Shown piece by piece: positions 35,883 to 46,450 of a stretch of 57,454 nt of DNA. The translations under genes and the position numbers were made by a program. The notes below the pieces were generated by a model that had not been told where the DNA came from, did not search any database, and saw only the letters and a program-made list of their open reading frames with translations. The stretch is from the NCBI RefSeq assembly GCF_900091845.1, contig NZ_FMCI01000094.1, forward strand, positions 1-57,454, in the 5' to 3' direction. Each line of letters starts with the position of its first letter. The first letter of the stretch is position 1. The stretch is from Streptomyces sp. SolWspMP-5a-2 (lineage in GTDB: Bacteria; Actinomycetota; Actinomycetes; Streptomycetales; Streptomycetaceae).

Positions 35883-37946
35883 TCAATCTTTAGTCGATGT
35901 ACTACGGATTTCGTAGGCGTTAGCACCGTGTTCCGTGTCATCGGGGCGCTGCGGCTCCCCCGGGTCCTCCTCCAGGAGCCGGTCGGCGGCGCCGCGGTGC
36001 AGTCCGGCGGACGCCGGATCGCCGAGGTGCTCCAGGGTGTCGGCGAGCCGGAGCTGGAGCGCGGCCTGGAGCCGGACGTCGTCGGCCCGGCGGGCCCACT
36101 CCAGCGCCTCGTGGCAGGTGTGCAGCGACTCCTCGGGCCGTCCCGCGTACTCCTGGACCCGCGCCAGTTCGCTCAACGCCCGTGCCTGGGAGGCCACATC
36201 GCCCTCCTTGCGGTAACCGGCGACCGCGGCCCGCCAGCCCCGCTGGGCGTCCCCGTAGCGGCCCGCGAAGGTCTGCGCGGCGGCGATCCTGCCGTAGAGC
36301 CGGGCGGCGTCGGTGCGCTCGTCCCGGGCCAGCCGCTGGGCGAGGGCGCGGCCGAACCAGTCGGCGGCCCGGTCGTAGTCCCCCAGCTCCAGGTGGGCGC
36401 CGCCGACGGATTCCATCGCGCGGCCGGTCGCGTACGGGTCGTTCGCGGAGCGTCCGGCGTCCAGCGCCTCCCGGTAGCGGGCCAGCGCCTGCCCGGTCCG
36501 GCCGGTCTGGGCGTCCAGGTCGCCGAGGTTCAGCAGCGCGGCGGCCTTCTCCCGGGGCAGCTCGCGGCGCTCGGCGACGTCGAGGACCAGTCGGTGCACG
36601 CCGTACAGGTCGGGTGCGGCGGCCTGGGTGCCGAAGTGCGCGACCATCGTCCTGACGAGCTGCGACATCAGCCGCCTGGCCAGCGTGTCCAGCTCCCCGT
36701 CGGCGACCGCGAGCCGGACCGCGGCCAGCAGCGCGGGCCGCCGCACCCGCAGCCACTCCTCGGCCGCCCTGGGGCTGGGGAAGCGCAGGGAGCGGGGCAT
36801 GCCCTGGAGCTTCTCTCGCGCCTCGGGGTTGTCGGTCTCGGTGATGGCCCGGCAGGACTGGAGCAGCCGCACGGTCCGCTCCAGCATCCGGGCGCGGGCG
36901 AGCTGCAGCTCGGCGGGCCGGTCGTGGGTCTCGGTGAGGGTCCGCAGCGTCGGGTGCAGCCAGCCGGGGACCTCGTACTGCGGCAGCGCCGAGGGGACGG
37001 ACCGCAGCAGGCCCATCCGGACGAAGTCGTCCAGGGCGCTGCGGGCGCCGCCGACCGAGCAGCCGGCCAGCGCGGACGCGGTCTGCGGGTCGACCAGTCC
37101 GGCCGGGGCGAGCGCGAGCAGCCGCAGGGTCCGGGCGGCGGTGGTGGGCAGCGAGGCGTACACGAGCTGGAAGGCGCGGCCGAGCGGGGTGCTCTCGTCG
37201 CTCTCGGCCCGCAACTGCTTGGCGAGGTCGGCGACGGTCGCCTTGGGCCGGGCGGCGAGCCAGCCGCCGACGAGGGTCAGCGCGGCCGGGTGGGCCTGGC
37301 ACTCCTCGACCAGCCCCTCGGCGGCGTACGGGTCGACGGTGACCCGGACCGAGCCGGTGGAGCGGGTGAGCAGTTCCAGGGCCGACTTGGTGTCGAGGCC
37401 GCCCAGGGTGCAGGGGCGGACGTCGGAGATGCCGGTGAGCGGTCCGTCGGAGACGGCGACGGCGAGGCAGTCGGGGCTGTCGGGGAGCAGCGCGTCGACC
37501 TGTTCGGCGTCGACCGCGTCGTCGAGCAGGAGCAGCGCCCTGCGGTCGGCGAGGGCGGTGCGCAGGGCCTCGCTCAGGTCGTCCTGGTCGGCGCCCGCGG
37601 GGGTCGGCAGGTCCAGGGCGGCGAGCAGTTCGCGGGCGGCGCGCTCGATGGGGACGGGGGTGCCGTCGGACTCGCTGAGGCGGACGCGCAGCACCCGGTC
37701 GTCGTAACGGTCGGCGACCTGCCGGACGAGTTCCTCGGCGAGGGCGGTACGGCCCGAGCCGGGTCTGCCCGCGATGAGGAGCACCCGCGCGCGCGGGGCC
37801 TTGCGACCGGAGATGGTGTCCAGTCCCGCTCGCTCGATGTCGGCCAGGAGTTCTTTCAACTCCCTTGTCCTGCCGAGGAACTGACGCTCCGCCGGGGCTT
37901 TCCCCGACAGCCGTACGCCGCCTGTGTCCACCGCCTGATCCGTCAC
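35883..37946 (-). CDS. STAND-type NTPase with TPR repeats, altered P-loop
   Basis: A 687-aa NB-ARC-like signalling NTPase with C-terminal tetratricopeptide repeats. The NTPase region has [12 protein letters not shown], a P-loop reading [16 protein letters not shown] in which Arg (CGT codon) replaces the invariant Lys, and a Walker-B-like [21 protein letters not shown] winged-helix region follows ([19 protein letters not shown]). TPR-like repeats run from about residue 475 ([24 protein letters not shown]) to the end. No DNA-binding or enzymatic effector domain is recognised. The GTG at 37946 begins [10 protein letters not shown]. Such proteins often act as regulators; its target is not evident. 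The gene stands alone between ald and the NUDIX gene. Confidence 0.85.
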   Translation of the reverse strand: MTDQAVDTGGVRLSGKAPAERQFLGRTRELKELLADIERAGLDTISGRKAPRARVLLIAGRPGSGRTALAEELVRQVADRYDDRVLRVRLSESDGTPVPIERAARELLAALDLPTPAGADQDDLSEALRTALADRRALLLLDDAVDAEQVDALLPDSPDCLAVAVSDGPLTGISDVRPCTLGGLDTKSALELLTRSTGSVRVTVDPYAAEGLVEECQAHPAALTLVGGWLAARPKATVADLAKQLRAESDESTPLGRAFQLVYASLPTTAARTLRLLALAPAGLVDPQTASALAGCSVGGARSALDDFVRMGLLRSVPSALPQYEVPGWLHPTLRTLTETHDRPAELQLARARMLERTVRLLQSCRAITETDNPEAREKLQGMPRSLRFPSPRAAEEWLRVRRPALLAAVRLAVADGELDTLARRLMSQLVRTMVAHFGTQAAAPDLYGVHRLVLDVAERRELPREKAAALLNLGDLDAQTGRTGQALARYREALDAGRSANDPYATGRAMESVGGAHLELGDYDRAADWFGRALAQRLARDERTDAARLYGRIAAAQTFAGRYGDAQRGWRAAVAGYRKEGDVASQARALSELARVQEYAGRPEESLHTCHEALEWARRADDVRLQAALQLRLADTLEHLGDPASAGLHRGAADRLLEEDPGEPQRPDDTEHGANAYEIRSTSTKD

Positions 37947-38108
37947 GGGCCACACTCCCGTCCCACCGCACGCGCGCAAGCCCGCCGGGTCTCCGGATCG
38001 GGCGTTTCCAGAGCCTAGTTCACGCTCTGCTACGTTCCGGGCGGAGCGCGGCGGACACGTCGCCCAATCGGATCAGCCGATCGTCACACCAATGCGCGGA
38101 CGGGACGT

Positions 38109-38735
38109 TCAGGACGTGAAGGGACGCGCCGGCCACGGGGCGTCGGCGGGCCGCAGCGCGTCGAGGCCGTCGCCCTGCCGCGCGCCGACGAGCGAGAGCA
38201 CGCCCACCACGAGGCAGTTGTTGTGCAGCTCCCCCGCGAGCACCCCGCGCACCAGGTCGGCCACCGGCACGCGCGCGTACTCCATGTCGGCCTCCTCGTC
38301 CTCGACCTCGAACCGCTCGCCGTCGGCCTCCGCCAGCTCCCGGGCGAGGAAGATCCGCACCGCCTCGTCGCAGCCGCCCGCCGTGGTGTAGACGTCGGTC
38401 AGCACCCGCCAGTCCCCGGCCTTGACGTGCGCCTCCTCGTACAGCTCGCGCTGCGCCGCGTGCAGCGGGTTCTCGCCGGGCACGTCGAGCAGCCCGGCCG
38501 GGATCTCCCACAACTTCTGGCGCACCGGGTGGCGGTACTGCCGGATGAGCAGGACCCGGTCGTCGTCGTCCAGCGCGAGCACGGCCACCGAACCGGGGTG
38601 CACCTGGTAGTCGCGGTGCACCACGTTGCCGTTCGGCATGACCACGTCGTCCGTGCGGACCGAGGTCTTGTTGCCCGTGAAGGGCGTGTGCGTCGCCCGG
38701 ATCTCCCACTCCGCGGGGATGTCCTTGATCGTCAT
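38109..38735 (-). CDS. NUDIX hydrolase, ADP-ribose pyrophosphatase type
   Basis: A 208-aa NUDIX protein of the ADP-ribose pyrophosphatase group (Rv1700-like). The extended Nudix motif is GLLDVPGENPLHAAQRELYE followed by EAHVKAGDW; the catalytic Glu residues are kept while the usual Gly after EEA is His. WEIPAGLLDVPGE and the preceding RQYRHPVRQKLWE are characteristic of ADP-ribose hydrolases. Start ATG at 38735. It lies downstream of pyrG in the same direction, with a hairpin between them. It probably recycles ADP-ribose to AMP and ribose phosphate. Confidence 0.93.
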   Translation of the reverse strand: MTIKDIPAEWEIRATHTPFTGNKTSVRTDDVVMPNGNVVHRDYQVHPGSVAVLALDDDDRVLLIRQYRHPVRQKLWEIPAGLLDVPGENPLHAAQRELYEEAHVKAGDWRVLTDVYTTAGGCDEAVRIFLARELAEADGERFEVEDEEADMEYARVPVADLVRGVLAGELHNNCLVVGVLSLVGARQGDGLDALRPADAPWPARPFTS

Positions 38736-38762
38736 GCCGTGCCTTCCGACGTGCAGAGAGAA

Positions 38763-38796
38763 CCGGGGTGCGCGCCGCTGACGGCGTGCACCCCGG
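38763..38796 (-). terminator. Hairpin between pyrG and the NUDIX gene
   Basis: CCGGGGTGCGCGCCG and CGGCGTGCACCCCGG form a 15-bp stem with one G-U pair and a CTGA loop, between pyrG and the following gene. It may reduce read-through within the operon. Confidence 0.7.
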
Positions 38797-38815
38797 TAAC
38801 CGTACAACCGGTGCG

Positions 38816-40465
<1,650 letters not shown>

Positions 40466-40969
40466 GGCCAAGACGGGGCTCCCGTGGTCGCGGTCTGGGG
40501 GTGCGGTACGGCCGCCGGCCCGGAATTCTCCGGGGGTGCCGTCGCTGCGGTTCGGGGGTTTTTCTCCCACCGGTCCACGGGCTACCAGGGTATCAGCGCC
40601 CACGAGGGATGGCTTCCGGCCACACTCCGCACACACTTCGACACGAGACCCGCCCTATCTCACGCCTTTCTCACCCCTCGCTCACCCGATCGGTGGACCC
40701 GGGTTGCCCGGAGCGGCACGCAGATCATCTACGTGCGTCGTATCCTGCTCGGACGTTCTCCGCCGGGCCCGTCCGGCCATACGGCACCACCCCCGCCCGT
40801 TGGCACCGGAACAACAAGAGCCCGTGGGTTCGTTGAGGAAAAATTGTCGTTTTGCCACACAGCTTGACGACTGCTTTGCTTCACCACTCAACGTCGTATG
40901 ACAAACCCCCTTGACCGCACCAGCGACCGCCCCCATGGGCGTGACGTGGCCGTTCGACTGGAGTTGCAC
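40466..40969. other. Divergent promoter region of pyrG and the GH15 gene
   Basis: Some 430-500 bp. The right part (about 40840-40900) is AT-rich with a TTGACG at 40864 and probably carries the rightward promoter. The left part serves pyrG. No small gene or regulator site was recognised. Confidence 0.5.
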
Positions 40970-42772
40970 GTGGCCGGGCGCATCGAAGATTACGCACTCA
41001 TCGGAGACATGCAGACCGCCGCACTGGTCTGCCGGGACGGCACAGTCGACTGGCTGTGCCTGCCCCGCTTCGACTCGCATGCCATCTTCGCCGGGCTGCT
41101 GGGCACCGAGGAACACGGCTTCTGGCGACTCGGCCCGGCGCACGCCTCGGACGCCGAGCCGCCCACCGCGAACCGCCGCACCTACCGGGGCGACTCGCTC
41201 ATCCTGGAGTCCGAGTGGGACACCCCGCGCGGCACCGTACGGGTGACCGATTTCATGCCTCCCCGGGACGGCGCCCCGCAGCTGATCCGCATCGTCGAGG
41301 GCGTCTCCGGACGCGTCCCGATGCGCTCCGCCCTGCGGATGCGGTTCTCCTACGGGCGGGTCGTGCCGTGGGTGCACAAGCACGACGGCCGCACCGTCGC
41401 CGTCGCGGGCCCCGACTCGGTGTGGTTCGACACGCCCGCCGAGACGTACGGGAAGTCGCTGACGACGTACTCCGACTTCACGGTCGCCCCCGGTGACCGG
41501 ATCGCGTTCACCATCTCGTGGGAACCCTCGCACAAGGAGCCGCCGGCCCTCCCGGAGCCGGAGGCCTCGCTCGTCGCGACCGAGGAGTTCTGGCGCGAGT
41601 GGGTGGAGCACTGTACGTACCACGGGCCCTACCGGGAGGCCGTGATCCGCTCCCTGATCACCCTCAAGGCCCTGACGTACGGCCCCACCGGCGGCATCGT
41701 CGCCGCCCCCACCACCTCGCTGCCCGAGGACATCGGCGGCGTCCGCAACTGGGACTACCGCTACACCTGGCTGCGGGACGCGGCGATCACGCTCTCCTCG
41801 CTGCTGCGCACCGGCTACCGCGAGGAGGCCCGCGCCTGGCGCGAGTGGCTGCTGCGCGCGGTGGCGGGCGACCCGGAGAACCTCCAGATCATGTACGGCA
41901 TCGCGGGCGAGCGCGAGCTGGGCGAGGCCGAGCTGGACTGGCTGCCCGGCTACGAGAACTCCGCGCCGGTGCGCGTCGGCAACGGCGCCGCCCACCAGCT
42001 CCAGCTCGACGTCTACGGCGAGGTCACCGAGGCCCTGCACCTGGGCCACATGACGGGCCTGGCCCGCAACGACTACGCCTCGGTGCTCCAGCTCAAGCTG
42101 ATCCGCTACCTGGAGCAGCACTGGGACGAGCCGGACGAGGGCATCTGGGAGGTGCGCGGCCCCCGCCGCCACTTCGTGCACTCCAAGGTGATGGCCTGGG
42201 TCGCCGTCGACCGCACGATCAAGCTGATCGAGTCCGGCGACGCGGACGGCCCGCTGGAGCGGTGGCGCGAGCTGCGCGACGACATCCACCGGGACGTGTG
42301 CGAGAAGGGGTACGACAAGGAGCGCAACACCTTCACGCAGTCGTACGGCTCGAAGGAGCTGGACGCGTCGCTGCTGCTGATCCCGCAGATGGGCTTCCTG
42401 CCGCCGGACGACAAGCGCGTCATCGGCACCATCGAGGCGATCCAGCGCGAGCTGTCCACCCCGGACGGGTTCATCCTGCGCTACCCGACCGAGGGCCAGA
42501 GCGAGGGCGTCGACGGCCTCCCCGGCGACGAGGGCGCCTTCCTGGCCTGCTCGTTCTGGATGGCGGACGACCTCGCGATGATCGGCCGGGTGGACGAGGC
42601 CCGCAAGCTGTTCGAGAAGCTCCTCGCCCTCCGCAACGACCTCGGCCTCCTCGCCGAGGAGTGGGACCCGGTCAACCAGCGCCAGGTGGGCAACTTCCCG
42701 CAGGCCTTCAGCCACGTCCCCCTGATCGACACGGCCCTGCGCCTGACGGCGTCGGGGGCGTACGGGGGCTGA
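40970..42772 (+). CDS. Glycoside hydrolase family 15 protein, glucoamylase/trehalase-like
   Basis: About 600 residues. The N-terminal trehalase-like domain is seen as GRIEDYALIGDMQTAALVCR and DGTVDWLCLPRFDSHAIFAG. The (alpha/alpha)6 barrel carries GGVRNWDYRYTWLRDAAITL, with catalytic-region acidic residues, and EEWDPVNQRQVGNFPQAFSH near the end. Actinobacterial homologues include trehalases (Rv2402 group) and glucoamylase-like enzymes; which activity applies is not decided by sequence. The GTG at 40970 is chosen because TGGAG lies 6-7 nt upstream and the family N-terminus begins there; an ATG at 40898 would add 24 residues and lacks a binding site. No signal peptide, so it acts inside the cell. 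Confidence 0.9.
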   Translation: MAGRIEDYALIGDMQTAALVCRDGTVDWLCLPRFDSHAIFAGLLGTEEHGFWRLGPAHASDAEPPTANRRTYRGDSLILESEWDTPRGTVRVTDFMPPRDGAPQLIRIVEGVSGRVPMRSALRMRFSYGRVVPWVHKHDGRTVAVAGPDSVWFDTPAETYGKSLTTYSDFTVAPGDRIAFTISWEPSHKEPPALPEPEASLVATEEFWREWVEHCTYHGPYREAVIRSLITLKALTYGPTGGIVAAPTTSLPEDIGGVRNWDYRYTWLRDAAITLSSLLRTGYREEARAWREWLLRAVAGDPENLQIMYGIAGERELGEAELDWLPGYENSAPVRVGNGAAHQLQLDVYGEVTEALHLGHMTGLARNDYASVLQLKLIRYLEQHWDEPDEGIWEVRGPRRHFVHSKVMAWVAVDRTIKLIESGDADGPLERWRELRDDIHRDVCEKGYDKERNTFTQSYGSKELDASLLLIPQMGFLPPDDKRVIGTIEAIQRELSTPDGFILRYPTEGQSEGVDGLPGDEGAFLACSFWMADDLAMIGRVDEARKLFEKLLALRNDLGLLAEEWDPVNQRQVGNFPQAFSHVPLIDTALRLTASGAYGG

Positions 42773-42794
42773 CCACCGTCCCCGCCCGGCCGCC

Positions 42795-42830
42795 GAACCC
42801 GCCTCCCCGCACGCGCAGGGGGGCGGGTTC
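42795..42830 (+). terminator. Terminator after the GH15 gene
   Basis: GAACCCGCC-T-CCCC and GGGG-G-GGCGGGTTC form an interrupted 13-bp stem 22 bp after the stop. Confidence 0.65.
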
Positions 42831-43010
42831 TCCCGTCCTGGGGGCTCCCGCGGCCCCGGCGGCCGGAGGACGACGAGGCGACGGCGGCCGGGGAACCCTC
42901 CCGCCCGTCGTCCGGGTCCCGCTCCCCCGTCGTCCCGGGCGGCGGCGTGCGGCCCGGTCCGCGGGCGTCCGGGCTGACCGGACGGCATCCGCGCAGGTAG
43001 CGTCCGCCCC

Positions 43011-44639
43011 ATGGACAGCGGATTCGACACCCCGGGCGCCGGGATCACCGTTCAGCGGGCGCTGGAGCTGCCCGGACTGCGCAGCGGGCTGCCCGAGGTG
43101 CTGGCGGGCGCGGAACGGCTGCACCGCACCGTGCGCTGGGTGCACGCGGGCGAGGTGCCCAACATCGCCTCGCTGCTCAAGGGCGGCGAGCTGCTGCTGA
43201 CCACCGGGTACGGCCTCGGCACCCGCCCGGCCGAGCAGCGGGCGTTCGTGCGCACCCTGGCCGAACGCGGCATCGCGGCCCTGGTGGTGGAGCTGGGCCC
43301 GCGCTTCACCCGGCTGCCCGCCGCGCTCGTCGACACGGCGCGCACGACCGGGCTGCCGCTCGTCCAGCTGCACCGCGAGGTGCCGTTCGTGGCGGTCACC
43401 GAGGAGATCCACACCGAGATCGTCAACGGCCACTACACGCTCCTGCAACGCGCCGAGGAGGTGCACAGGCGGTGCACCGAGGCGCTGCTCGGCGGCGGCG
43501 GGGTCCCCCAGGTCCTCGGCATCCTCGCCGGATTCAGCGGCAACCCGGTCTTCCTGGAGACCCCCGGCGGGCAGCTCCTGTACGCGGCGGGGGAAGGACC
43601 CGAGGGCGCCGACCCGCTCCAGGTGTGGGAGGGGCTGCGCGCCCAGCACCAGGACGACCCGCCGGCCGGCTCCGCGCTGGTGGACGTGCCGGGCGGCGGA
43701 CCCGGCACCGGCTCGGTACGGGCCCGCCTGGTGCTGCTGCCGGTGCGCGCCCCGCTGACGCCGGTGCACCGGATGGCGGCCGAGCGCGCCGCCGGGATCC
43801 TCGCCGTGGTGCTGATGCAGGCCCGGCAGGAGGAGGAGCTGGCGGCCAGGGGGCGCGGCGACTTCCTCACCGACCTCGCGGAGGGCCGGATCACCGCCGA
43901 GGACGCGCCCGCGCAGGCCCGGGTGCTCGGCTTCAAGCCGGGGCGCAGCCCGCTGCTGCCGGTCGTGATGCGGCTGGGCGACGCGCTGGCGCCGGGCGGC
44001 GGCTGGGCGGTGCTGGCCCGCGCGGTCGCCGAGGAGCTGGCCTCGGTGGGCGTTCCGGTGCTGCTGGGCGTGCGGCCCGTGGAGGGACGGGTGCCGCTGC
44101 TGCTGGGGCTGCGCTCGGAGTCGGAGCGGTCCGCGGTCGCCGACCGGGTCGCGGTGGCGCTGCGGGCGGGGGTGGAGCGGGCCGGGATGCAGCGGCCGGG
44201 GGCGCGGCCTCCGGTGGTGGTCGTCGGGGTGGCGGGCGGCTGGGCGGCCGCCTCGGCGGGGCTGCGGCACGCGGCGGAGACGGCGACCGCGGCCCAGGGC
44301 CTCGCGGACCGGCCCTGGTACGACGCCCGGCGGCTGGACATCGACCTGCTGCTGTGGCGGCTGCGCGACCAGCCGGACCTGGCGGCCTTCGTGGAGCGGG
44401 CGATCGGCCCGCTGCGCGACCACGACGCCCGGTCGAGGCCGCCGCTGCTGCCGACCCTGGAGACGTATCTCGCGCACGCGGGCCGCAAGGCGGAGACCGC
44501 CCGGGAGCTGCACCTCAACCGGCAGACCCTCTACAACCGCCTCGCCCGCATCGGCGAGTTGCTCGGCACCGACCTCGACGACCCGCAGACGGTACTGGCG
44601 TTGAGCCTGGCGCTGCGTGCCAGACGGCACGTGTCCTGA
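43011..44639 (+). CDS. PucR-family transcriptional regulator
   Basis: A 542-aa PucR-type regulator. The N-terminal PucR domain runs from VQRALELPGLRSGLPEVLAG through HAGEVPNIASLLKGGELLLT. A middle GGDEF-like or sensing region is less clear. The C-terminal helix-turn-helix reads TARELHLNRQTLYNRLARIG, the HTH_30 signature. Members control purine, amino acid or other catabolic genes in response to small molecules. Neighbours are a GH15 enzyme upstream and a convergent glycosyltransferase, so no target is obvious. Start ATG at 43011. The stop lies 4 bp from the convergent gene's stop, with no terminator between. Confidence 0.93.
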   Translation: MDSGFDTPGAGITVQRALELPGLRSGLPEVLAGAERLHRTVRWVHAGEVPNIASLLKGGELLLTTGYGLGTRPAEQRAFVRTLAERGIAALVVELGPRFTRLPAALVDTARTTGLPLVQLHREVPFVAVTEEIHTEIVNGHYTLLQRAEEVHRRCTEALLGGGGVPQVLGILAGFSGNPVFLETPGGQLLYAAGEGPEGADPLQVWEGLRAQHQDDPPAGSALVDVPGGGPGTGSVRARLVLLPVRAPLTPVHRMAAERAAGILAVVLMQARQEEELAARGRGDFLTDLAEGRITAEDAPAQARVLGFKPGRSPLLPVVMRLGDALAPGGGWAVLARAVAEELASVGVPVLLGVRPVEGRVPLLLGLRSESERSAVADRVAVALRAGVERAGMQRPGARPPVVVVGVAGGWAAASAGLRHAAETATAAQGLADRPWYDARRLDIDLLLWRLRDQPDLAAFVERAIGPLRDHDARSRPPLLPTLETYLAHAGRKAETARELHLNRQTLYNRLARIGELLGTDLDDPQTVLALSLALRARRHVS

Positions 44640-44643
44640 GCGC

Positions 44644-45789
44644 TCAGATCAGCGGCCGGTGGCGGGTCAACTCGTCGTACACGCTGAGGACTTGCGCGAC
44701 GGTCTCGTCCTCGGTCGGCCAGGTCGCCGCCTGCCGGGCGCCCTTCTCCCGCAACCGCGCCCGGCGTTCGGGATCGCCGAGCAGCCGCACGACGGTCTCC
44801 GCGAGGGCGACGGGGTCGCCGTAGGGGACCAGTTCGGCGGCGTCGCCGACGAGTTCGGGGATCGCGCCGACGCCGGTGGCGACCAGCGGCACCCGCGCGT
44901 GCAGGGCCTCCTGCGCGAGCACCGACCGTGCCTCCCAGCGGCTGGGCAGCAGCGCGAGGTCGGCGGCGGCGATCAGGTCGGAGACGTCGTCCCGGCCGCC
45001 GATCAGCCGGACGGGCAGGTCCTCGTCGTCGATGCGGCGCTGGAGCGCGGACCGCAGCGGGCCCTCCCCGGCGATCACCACCAGCGGCACCGGGTCGAGG
45101 CGGCACCAGGCGCGGGAGGCGTCGAGGAGCGTGTCGTAGCCGCGGTGCCGGTCGAGGGAGCCGACGGCCACCAGCAACGGGCGGTCGAGGGAACCGAGTT
45201 CGGCCCGCACCTTGGAGCGCAGCGCCTCCAGGTCCTCGGCGTCCCCGCCGTCCGGGCTGCGGCGCGGCGCGGGCAGGGCGACGGCGGCCAGCCTGGCGTC
45301 CCTGGCGCCGGTGCCGCGGGCCCGGTCGACGAGGGCCGAGGTGGTGCCGAGCACCACGGTGGCCGCGCGGACGACCCGGCGCTCCAGAAGGCGCACCAGA
45401 TGGGCGCGGGCACCCTCGGCGTGCGCGCGGTCGTGCCAGGTGACGACCAGCGGGGTGCGGCGGCCGCCGAGGGCGAGCACGGCGCGGAAGGACGCGTGCA
45501 GGCCGTGGGCGTGCACCAGGTCGGCGTGCTTGCAGGCCTCGCGGAGCATCGCCACCGAGGTCGGGTCGCTGCTGCGGGGCACGTGGACGTGGTCGGCGCC
45601 CGCGCCGGTGAAGTCGTAGGCGCGGTCGGCCTCGGCGGGTGCGCACACCGTCACCCGCACCCCGCGTGCGACGAGCCCGAGCGCCAGCGAACGCACGTGC
45701 GCGCTGCTGCCGGCGTTGCCTCCGCCGAGCACCTGCACGGTGCGCAGCGGAGAGCGGCCGGTCGGTGCGTGGCTGCTCACGAGGCTCAC
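44644..45789 (-). CDS. Glycosyltransferase family 4
   Basis: A 381-aa GT4 (GT-B fold) glycosyltransferase. The N-terminal Rossmann domain begins RTVQVLGGGNAGSSAHVRSL, and VHAHGLHASFRAVLALGG follows. The C-terminal nucleotide-sugar domain shows VAVGSLDRHRGYDTLLDASR, LPSRWEARSVLAQEALHARV and PLVATGVGAIPELVGD, the E-x7-E-type donor site. It probably adds a sugar to a cell-envelope or secondary metabolite acceptor; the acceptor is unknown. The GTG at 45789 is favoured over upstream starts because the fold starts shortly after. In other Streptomyces a GT4 gene sits beside steA/steB and recN; here those two are absent. Confidence 0.88.
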   Translation of the reverse strand: MSLVSSHAPTGRSPLRTVQVLGGGNAGSSAHVRSLALGLVARGVRVTVCAPAEADRAYDFTGAGADHVHVPRSSDPTSVAMLREACKHADLVHAHGLHASFRAVLALGGRRTPLVVTWHDRAHAEGARAHLVRLLERRVVRAATVVLGTTSALVDRARGTGARDARLAAVALPAPRRSPDGGDAEDLEALRSKVRAELGSLDRPLLVAVGSLDRHRGYDTLLDASRAWCRLDPVPLVVIAGEGPLRSALQRRIDDEDLPVRLIGGRDDVSDLIAAADLALLPSRWEARSVLAQEALHARVPLVATGVGAIPELVGDAAELVPYGDPVALAETVVRLLGDPERRARLREKGARQAATWPTEDETVAQVLSVYDELTRHRPLI

Positions 45790-46450
45790 GTGGCCGGGGC
45801 TCCTGGTTCGGCGTGGGACGGTCACGAAGAAAGTACAGAAGGATCGGGCGGCGAGGGTGAGCCGCGCGGTTTCCTCCGCGTACTCGGTCAAGGATGCCAG
45901 CACGTACGGGTGTTCCGGGAACGACAAGGGCGCACCGCCTGCCCGTACCGGTAGGACACTTCACCCTTTCGAGTGACAGAACAAGCGCCCACGATGACGG
46001 AACGACCACTTCCGGTCACGCCGGGCACCCGCGGGGAGCCGCCGAGGAGCCGACCCCTGATCCCCCGGGCGCTCCGGCGCGTCACACCCCGAACTCCCGA
46101 CTCCGCACCCACCGCGAGTCCCTCCCGACACCCGGACACAAGTCCCTCGGATGCCCCCGCCCGGGGACGGGAAACCCACCGGTCAGGCGCCCGGCGGCGA
46201 CGACGCGGACGGCCGGACCGGCAGGACCCGATCCGCCCCGCCGCACTCGCCCGGGTCGCCGCCCACCGGCACCGGGCGCACCCGGCCGGGACCCGGCCCC
46301 GCCACGCCCCGGACACGACGGCGCGCGGCGGTCGTGAGACCACCGCGCGCACCAGCCTCGAAGGGCGCCCCGCACCGGCCCTGAAGGCCGCCCGGCCTCG
46401 GCACCGGTGCGGGCACCGGCCCGGAGGCCGGCCGTCCCGCGTTCCGCGCG
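45790..46450. other. Large gap with no supported gene, expected steA/steB site
   Basis: About 660 bp without a credible gene. Frames on both strands encode arginine/proline/threonine-rich sequence lacking domains. Streptomyces and mycobacteria usually carry steA and steB (a cell-separation protein and its membrane partner) next to recN; neither is recognisable here. A TTGACC on the minus strand near 45890 may belong to the glycosyltransferase promoter. Confidence 0.6.
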
